Source: Thermoplasmata archaeon (GTDB lineage Archaea; Thermoplasmatota; Thermoplasmata; UBA184). From it: DNA of 9,331 bases. A model generated the notes under the pieces. It did no database searches. It worked only from the letters and a program-made list of their open reading frames with translations, and had not been told where the DNA came from. Positions 6,659 through 9,331 of this stretch are shown here, in pieces. Numbering within the stretch: the stretch's first letter is position 1; each line of letters begins with the position of its first letter. Where the stretch lies: contig JAKAVH010000087.1 in the NCBI GenBank assembly GCA_021827545.1, positions 1-9,331 of the forward strand. Reading direction: 5' to 3'. The position numbers and the translations under genes are program-made.

Positions 6659-6665
6659 CCTCCTC
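6659..6665 (-). promoter_or_regulatory. Shine-Dalgarno site fixing the rrp41 start
   Basis: GAGGAGG on the - strand, 8 bases before the ATG at 6650, is one of the strongest ribosome-binding motifs in the window. It decides the rrp41 start against the much longer open frame that continues upstream through rrp4. It lies in the 20-base gap after the rrp4 stop. Confidence 0.75.
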
Positions 6666-6670
6666 GCGGT

Positions 6671-7540
6671 TCAGTACTCGTGAGATGACGGCTCCGCCGA
6701 CGAGGACGGGCCGTCGTCGTCGGGGCCCGCCGGCTCTTCGGCGCCGTCGGCGGCGCGCGGCTCGTGGAGCCGCTGGACGACGGACGGAAGCCGCGGATCG
6801 ATAAGCGGGGGGGCGCGGGCGCTGGTGGCGGTCAGGTACCCTTCGACCCGCTGGGTGAGCCCGCGGCGGTGGCCTTCCTCGTCGATCATCCGCAGCGCCT
6901 CCGACACCCGCTCGATCGCGTCGGGAGTTCCCGAGACCCAGATCCGACCGTTCTGGCCGATCGCAACTTCGGCGCCGGTCATCCGCGTGATCGTCTCGAT
7001 CATCGATCCCCGCCGCCCGATCACGCGGGGGACCTTCGCTGGGGAGATCGTCACGATCGTCCCGCCGTCGAGCTTGCCCAGCCCTTCGCCGAGCATCGTC
7101 ACGCCGATCCGGCCGGTCGGGTCGAGGCTCTCGACCCGGACGAGGACCGCATCGCCGACATGCAGGTAGCGCTGCGTCTCCCCGACCTCGACCTTCCACG
7201 GCGTGCCCGTGATGTGGAGCGGCGCCCAGCGCGGAGCGCCGACGTCGAGCAGCCAGAACGTTCCCTGCGCGTCGGTGACCGTCCCGATCACGGTGTCGCC
7301 GGGGCGAGGGATATAGCGGCCCGCGAGGGGGATCACCTGGGCGACCGGGGGGCGAGGATCGTAGTAGCCGAGGATGCTCGCGTAGATCGTGTCGCCCACG
7401 CGGTAGGTGCCGCGGCCGGGTCGCATCCCGCTCCCGGCGACCGCCTCGCCGGGCAAGACTAGTGAGCGCGGCGACTCCGAAGAACGGCCCGTAGACGGGC
7501 CGCCACCCCGGCGGCCGGGCCGATGACGTCCTCTACCCAT
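6671..7540 (-). CDS. rrp4: Archaeal exosome cap subunit Rrp4 (S1 and KH domains)
   Basis: This 289-residue RNA-binding cap protein sits on the Rrp41/Rrp42 ring, recruits substrates and favours poly(A)-rich RNA. The layout is a short basic Arg/Gly-rich leader (1-25), the N-terminal domain with LVLPGE (27-32) and GTYRVGDTIYASILG (44-58), an S1 domain (about 76-150: RPGDTVIGTV, VGDAVLVRV, GRIGVTMLGEG), and a KH domain (about 155-225) with the I-G-R-R-G loop at 174-178 and GQNGRIWVSG. A 50-residue acidic Asp/Glu/Pro/Ser tail follows, longer than usual for the family. The ATG at 7540 is preceded by GGTG about 11 bases upstream. TTAAATAG about 40 bases upstream coincides with the SBDS stop and might act as an internal promoter. 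The S1-then-KH order and the neighbours separate it from Csl4, the alternative cap. Confidence 0.94.
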   Translation of the reverse strand: MGRGRHRPGRRGGGPSTGRSSESPRSLVLPGEAVAGSGMRPGRGTYRVGDTIYASILGYYDPRPPVAQVIPLAGRYIPRPGDTVIGTVTDAQGTFWLLDVGAPRWAPLHITGTPWKVEVGETQRYLHVGDAVLVRVESLDPTGRIGVTMLGEGLGKLDGGTIVTISPAKVPRVIGRRGSMIETITRMTGAEVAIGQNGRIWVSGTPDAIERVSEALRMIDEEGHRRGLTQRVEGYLTATSARAPPLIDPRLPSVVQRLHEPRAADGAEEPAGPDDDGPSSSAEPSSHEY

Positions 7541-7576
7541 TGTACTGTCCGCACCGGCGGGTCGGACAAGGGGTCG

Positions 7577-8272
7577 CTATTTAACTAAAGCGGTCTCGGC
7601 AGCGCCTTTGGTGCGCGCGTTGAGCTTCTCGTAGAGCTCGGTCTGCACCCCGGCCGGAATCTCGAGGACGCCCGACCAGCTGCCGTCGGAGAGCCACTCC
7701 TCGTGGACGATCCGCCCGAGCCCCTTCAGGTCGCCGACGACCTTCGGGTAGTCGCTGCCGCGCAGGCGGATCTTCACCTTCGCGACGTCGAAGCGGATCG
7801 GGAGGAGCGGCCTAAGCTTCTGGAGCACCTCCTGCACCTGGGCGTCGACCGGTCGGAACGGGTCGACGTGGATCCGGGCCTCCGCCATCGCCGCCTCGAT
7901 GCGCGCGGGAGGGTGCGGCGCGCCGGTTTGCGGGTTCATCGCGTTGCGCGCGATCGTCGCGACGATCTGCCGGAGCTTCGCCGCCTGGAGCTTGTGGCGC
8001 TGCTCGGTCGTCACCTGCACCTCGCCCTTCTGGATGATCGTCTTCGCGATCGAGGGGATGTGGCGGGTGTGGAACGTCCGCTCGAGATGCTCTTCGGAGA
8101 TCTTGTCGCCCCGTTTCGCATCTTTGAAGACTTGGTCGAGCGCGAGCTTGTCGGTCAGGTCGACGTCCCGACCGTCCTTGATCGCTTGGACCGCGTCGGG
8201 GTCGACCAGCACCTCGAACCGCGAGCCCTGGGTCTCCCACCGGGCGATCACGGCATCGTCGACCTTCACCAT
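7577..8272 (-). CDS. sbds: Ribosome maturation protein SBDS (Sdo1 homologue)
   Basis: This is the 231-residue archaeal orthologue of the Shwachman-Bodian-Diamond syndrome protein. In eukaryotes it acts with an EF-2-like GTPase to release the anti-association factor eIF6 from 60S subunits; an equivalent role with archaeal EF-2 and aIF6 is generally assumed. The FYSH domain covers about 1-88, with RFEVLVDPDAV, LALDQVFKDAKRGDKISEE and IIQKGEVQVT. The helical middle domain covers about 90-160, with the conserved NPQTGAPHPPARIEAAM (113-129). The ferredoxin-like third domain runs from about 163 to 225 (VAKVKIRLRG, GSWSGVLEIPAG). The length is typical. The ATG at 8272 has GAGGG a few bases upstream, and the gene follows psmA by 33 bases. 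It ends in TAG and is followed by rrp4, the standard archaeal order. The identification is very secure. Confidence 0.96.
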   Translation of the reverse strand: MVKVDDAVIARWETQGSRFEVLVDPDAVQAIKDGRDVDLTDKLALDQVFKDAKRGDKISEEHLERTFHTRHIPSIAKTIIQKGEVQVTTEQRHKLQAAKLRQIVATIARNAMNPQTGAPHPPARIEAAMAEARIHVDPFRPVDAQVQEVLQKLRPLLPIRFDVAKVKIRLRGSDYPKVVGDLKGLGRIVHEEWLSDGSWSGVLEIPAGVQTELYEKLNARTKGAAETALVK

Positions 8273-8305
8273 GCGCCCTCGATCCGGGGACGCGGGTCGG
8301 ACTGC

Positions 8306-9061
8306 TTACGACCGTCCGGCGCGCGTCGAGCCGCCCCCCGACGACAGGCGGGCCACGTACTTCTGGGTTTCTTCGGGGGTGAGCCGGTGGATGCCCGCGC
8401 CGCGGTCGATCGTGAGCACCTCGACCTGGGCGAGCGTCGCCCCCTCCTCGAGAGCGGCCTTGAGCCCCTCGAGGGCGAGGGCGATCGCCGACTCTCGATC
8501 GAGACCGGGCTTGTACTTCTGCTCGAGGACCTCCATCACCGGGCCCTTGTTGCCGCCCGTCGCCGACGCCTTGAAGCTCGTGAGCGAGCCCGACGGCTCC
8601 GTCTCGAACAGGTGGACCCCGCTCGCGTCGTACCCGCCGACCAAGAGGGCCGTGCCGAACGGACGAACCCCGCCGTACTGCGTGTACTGCTGCTTGTAGT
8701 CGCAGATCTTCCGGACGAGCAGTTCGACCGAGATCGGCTCCGAGTACGTCACCCGGTTGATCTGGCTCTGCAGGCGGGCGAAGTCGACCAGCACCCGGGC
8801 GTCGGCGACGAGCCCCGCGGTGGCACAGGCCACGTGCTCGTCGAGCACGTGGATCTTCTCGAGGCTCGCGGGCTCGGCGAGCTTCGGGTTCGGGATCCGT
8901 CGGTCCGCGACCAGCACGACCCCGTTGTCGTAGGTGACGCCGGCGGTGGTCGCTCCCCGCCGGACGGCTTCGCGGGCGTACTCGACCTGGAACAGCCGTC
9001 CGTCCGGGGAGAAGACGGTGATTGCCCGGTCGTAGGCCATCTGGCCCGGTTGCATCTCCAT
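8306..9061 (-). CDS. psmA: 20S proteasome subunit alpha
   Basis: This structural alpha-ring subunit of the 20S proteasome forms the gated pore and docks the PAN/Cdc48-type ATPases. The N-terminus MEMQPGQMAYDRAITVFSPD closely matches Thermoplasma PsmA (MQQGQMAYDRAITVFSPDG) and carries the gate and alpha-annulus signature, followed by GRLFQVEYAREAV. K69 in the ASLEKI segment corresponds to the pocket lysine that binds HbYX ATPase tails. Other family blocks are GLVADARVLVDFAR and QQYTQYGGVRPFGTALL. There is no N-terminal catalytic Thr, as expected for an alpha subunit. The C-terminus has a short Ser/Gly/Arg tail. The frame allows a GTG start at 9082, but that lies only about 14 bases from the TATA box, upstream of the predicted transcript start. 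The ATG at 9061 (251 residues; GAGGA 6 bases before it) or at 9055 fits better. First gene of the superoperon; no psmB in the window. Confidence 0.96.
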   Translation of the reverse strand: MEMQPGQMAYDRAITVFSPDGRLFQVEYAREAVRRGATTAGVTYDNGVVLVADRRIPNPKLAEPASLEKIHVLDEHVACATAGLVADARVLVDFARLQSQINRVTYSEPISVELLVRKICDYKQQYTQYGGVRPFGTALLVGGYDASGVHLFETEPSGSLTSFKASATGGNKGPVMEVLEQKYKPGLDRESAIALALEGLKAALEEGATLAQVEVLTIDRGAGIHRLTPEETQKYVARLSSGGGSTRAGRS

Positions 9062-9067
9062 CTCGGG

Positions 9068-9072
9068 TCCTC
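9068..9072 (-). promoter_or_regulatory. Ribosome-binding site favouring the psmA ATG at 9061
   Basis: GAGGA on the - strand ends 6 bases before the ATG at 9061 (12 before the ATG at 9055). Together with the TATA box position it argues against the GTG at 9082. The expected transcript start is close to this motif, so the leader would be very short. Confidence 0.45.
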
Positions 9073-9091
9073 GCGACGGCACCGAGGTCCC

Positions 9092-9100
9092 CTTTATAAG
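9092..9100 (-). promoter_or_regulatory. Archaeal TATA box (box A) of psmA and the exosome operon
   Basis: CTTATAAAG on the - strand is the clearest box A-like element in the window and stands out in GC-rich sequence. Centred near 9096, it predicts transcription starting around 9069-9071, about 8-10 bases before the ATG at 9061. The expected purine-rich BRE is not evident (GCTTTTC precedes it). In the opposite direction the same AT stretch would be about 118 bases from the + strand ATG at 9214, so it more likely serves psmA. Confidence 0.65.
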
Positions 9101-9213
9101 AAAAGCGCGAGCGCTAACGTCGCCTTCAGCCGGTAGCGACCCGTCGCTGCCCCCGGTATCCCCGGCTCGCCCGGAGCGACAACGGTAAGGCTCGGCGCGG
9201 CCGAACGACGGCG

Positions 9214-9322
9214 ATGGCCACCTCTCCTATCGACCGCCCCCGCCGTCGGGCTTCGCGGCTCGCCTCGGCGTCGTCGGCCTACCTCCGCAGCGCCGCCGAC
9301 CAGCCGATCGACTGGCACCCGT
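9214..9322 (+). CDS. DUF255 / thioredoxin-like protein (YyaL/SPATA20 family), N-terminal fragment
   Basis: This is the first 36 codons of a gene cut off by the contig end. The peptide from ATG 9214 includes SRLASASSAYLRSAADQPIDWHP, matching the family opening N-R-L-x-x-x-x-S-x-Y-L-x-x-H/A-x-x-x-P-V/I-D-W-Y/H-P-W of the DUF255 (Thioredox_DsbH) thioredoxin-fold domain. The next family residue is Trp. The genomic sequence supplies only T (9322) of that codon, and the apparent TAG is produced by adapter bases that follow. The family's function is poorly defined; full-length members pair the thioredoxin domain with a glucosidase-like helical domain, and shorter archaeal versions exist. No Shine-Dalgarno is visible. 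GGTAAGG about 27 bases upstream is a weak candidate box A for a leaderless transcript. It is transcribed divergently from psmA across a gap (9083-9213) holding otherwise only the psmA TATA box and small GC-rich repeats. Confidence 0.68.
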
Positions 9323-9331
9323 AGATCGGAA
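9323..9331. other. Probable Illumina adapter remnant at the contig end
   Basis: The final nine bases, AGATCGGAA, equal the first nine bases of the standard Illumina TruSeq adapter (AGATCGGAAGAGC). They begin exactly where the DUF255 homology breaks off: the expected Trp codon TGG becomes T plus AG, giving a false TAG. Position, identity and the break in homology together make an untrimmed adapter much likelier than genomic sequence. Confidence 0.85.

Noticed and set aside
6651..7199. An N-terminal extension of Rrp41 into rrp4
   Set aside because: The frame is open but overlaps rrp4 coding sequence, has no homology, and a strong Shine-Dalgarno sits just before the ATG at 6650.
7703..9136. A 477-codon open frame on the + strand opposite SBDS and psmA
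   Set aside because: Same antisense composition, no motif, and it would run across the psmA promoter.
9135..9148. Hairpin AGCGAC/GTCGCT in the psmA-DUF255 gap
   Set aside because: With a realistic loop the stem is only 5 bp, expected by chance in GC-rich DNA.
9322..9324. TAG as a pyrrolysine codon or a natural nonsense mutation in the DUF255 gene
   Set aside because: TAG ends uS7 and SBDS normally here, Trp rather than Pyl is expected at this site, and the codon arises exactly at the junction with adapter-identical bases.
1..9331. Mobile elements, CRISPR arrays, tRNA or rRNA genes, or a new defence or biosynthetic system
   Set aside because: No transposase or integrase motifs, regularly spaced repeats, or tRNA-like structures were seen. 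Apart from short gaps, the window is filled by recognised housekeeping genes.

Overview
The window reads as an ordinary, GC-rich (about two thirds GC by eye) archaeal chromosome segment, probably a contig end. Every recognisable gene is of archaeal or eukaryote-like type: uS7, EF-2 with a diphthamide histidine, RadB, Rpo12, eL43, the Rrp4/41/42 exosome, SBDS and PsmA. RadB points to a euryarchaeal lineage. The PsmA N-terminus and the EF-2 sequence resemble Thermoplasmata. I infer an uncultured, GC-rich Thermoplasmatota member; that placement is an inference.

Region 1 (1-3126, + strand) is the end of the archaeal str operon: the C-terminal part of rpsL (uS12, cut by the window start), rpsG (uS7, ATGA overlap) and the EF-2 gene. 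All three serve the decoding and translocation core of the ribosome. Region 2 (about 3127-3203) is the short gap between convergent transcripts and carries a perfect 9-bp inverted repeat.

Region 3 (3204-9061, - strand) is the exosome-proteasome superoperon, read from right to left: psmA, SBDS, rrp4, rrp41, rrp42, eL43 (L37Ae), rpoP (a 44-aa gene), followed by two DNA-repair genes, radB and an O6-alkylguanine-DNA alkyltransferase. Tight spacing, two ATGA overlaps and Shine-Dalgarno motifs suggest co-transcription from a TATA box at about 9096. radB may have an additional weak promoter. The set combines RNA degradation (the Rrp41/42 hexamer with its Rrp4 cap), protein degradation (20S proteasome alpha ring), ribosome maturation (SBDS), and ribosome and RNA polymerase subunits. 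This cluster is well known in archaea.

Region 4 (9083-9322) is a divergent intergenic stretch followed by the first 36 codons of a + strand DUF255/thioredoxin-like (YyaL/SPATA20 family) gene. The last nine bases, AGATCGGAA, match the start of the common Illumina adapter and create a false stop codon in that gene.

I see no mobile element, CRISPR array, tRNA or rRNA, and no convincing undescribed system. The points most worth a second look are the paired substitutions in the EF-2 P-loop and switch I, the adapter tail at the contig end, and lineage-specific tails on the alkyltransferase, uS7, eL43 and Rrp4.
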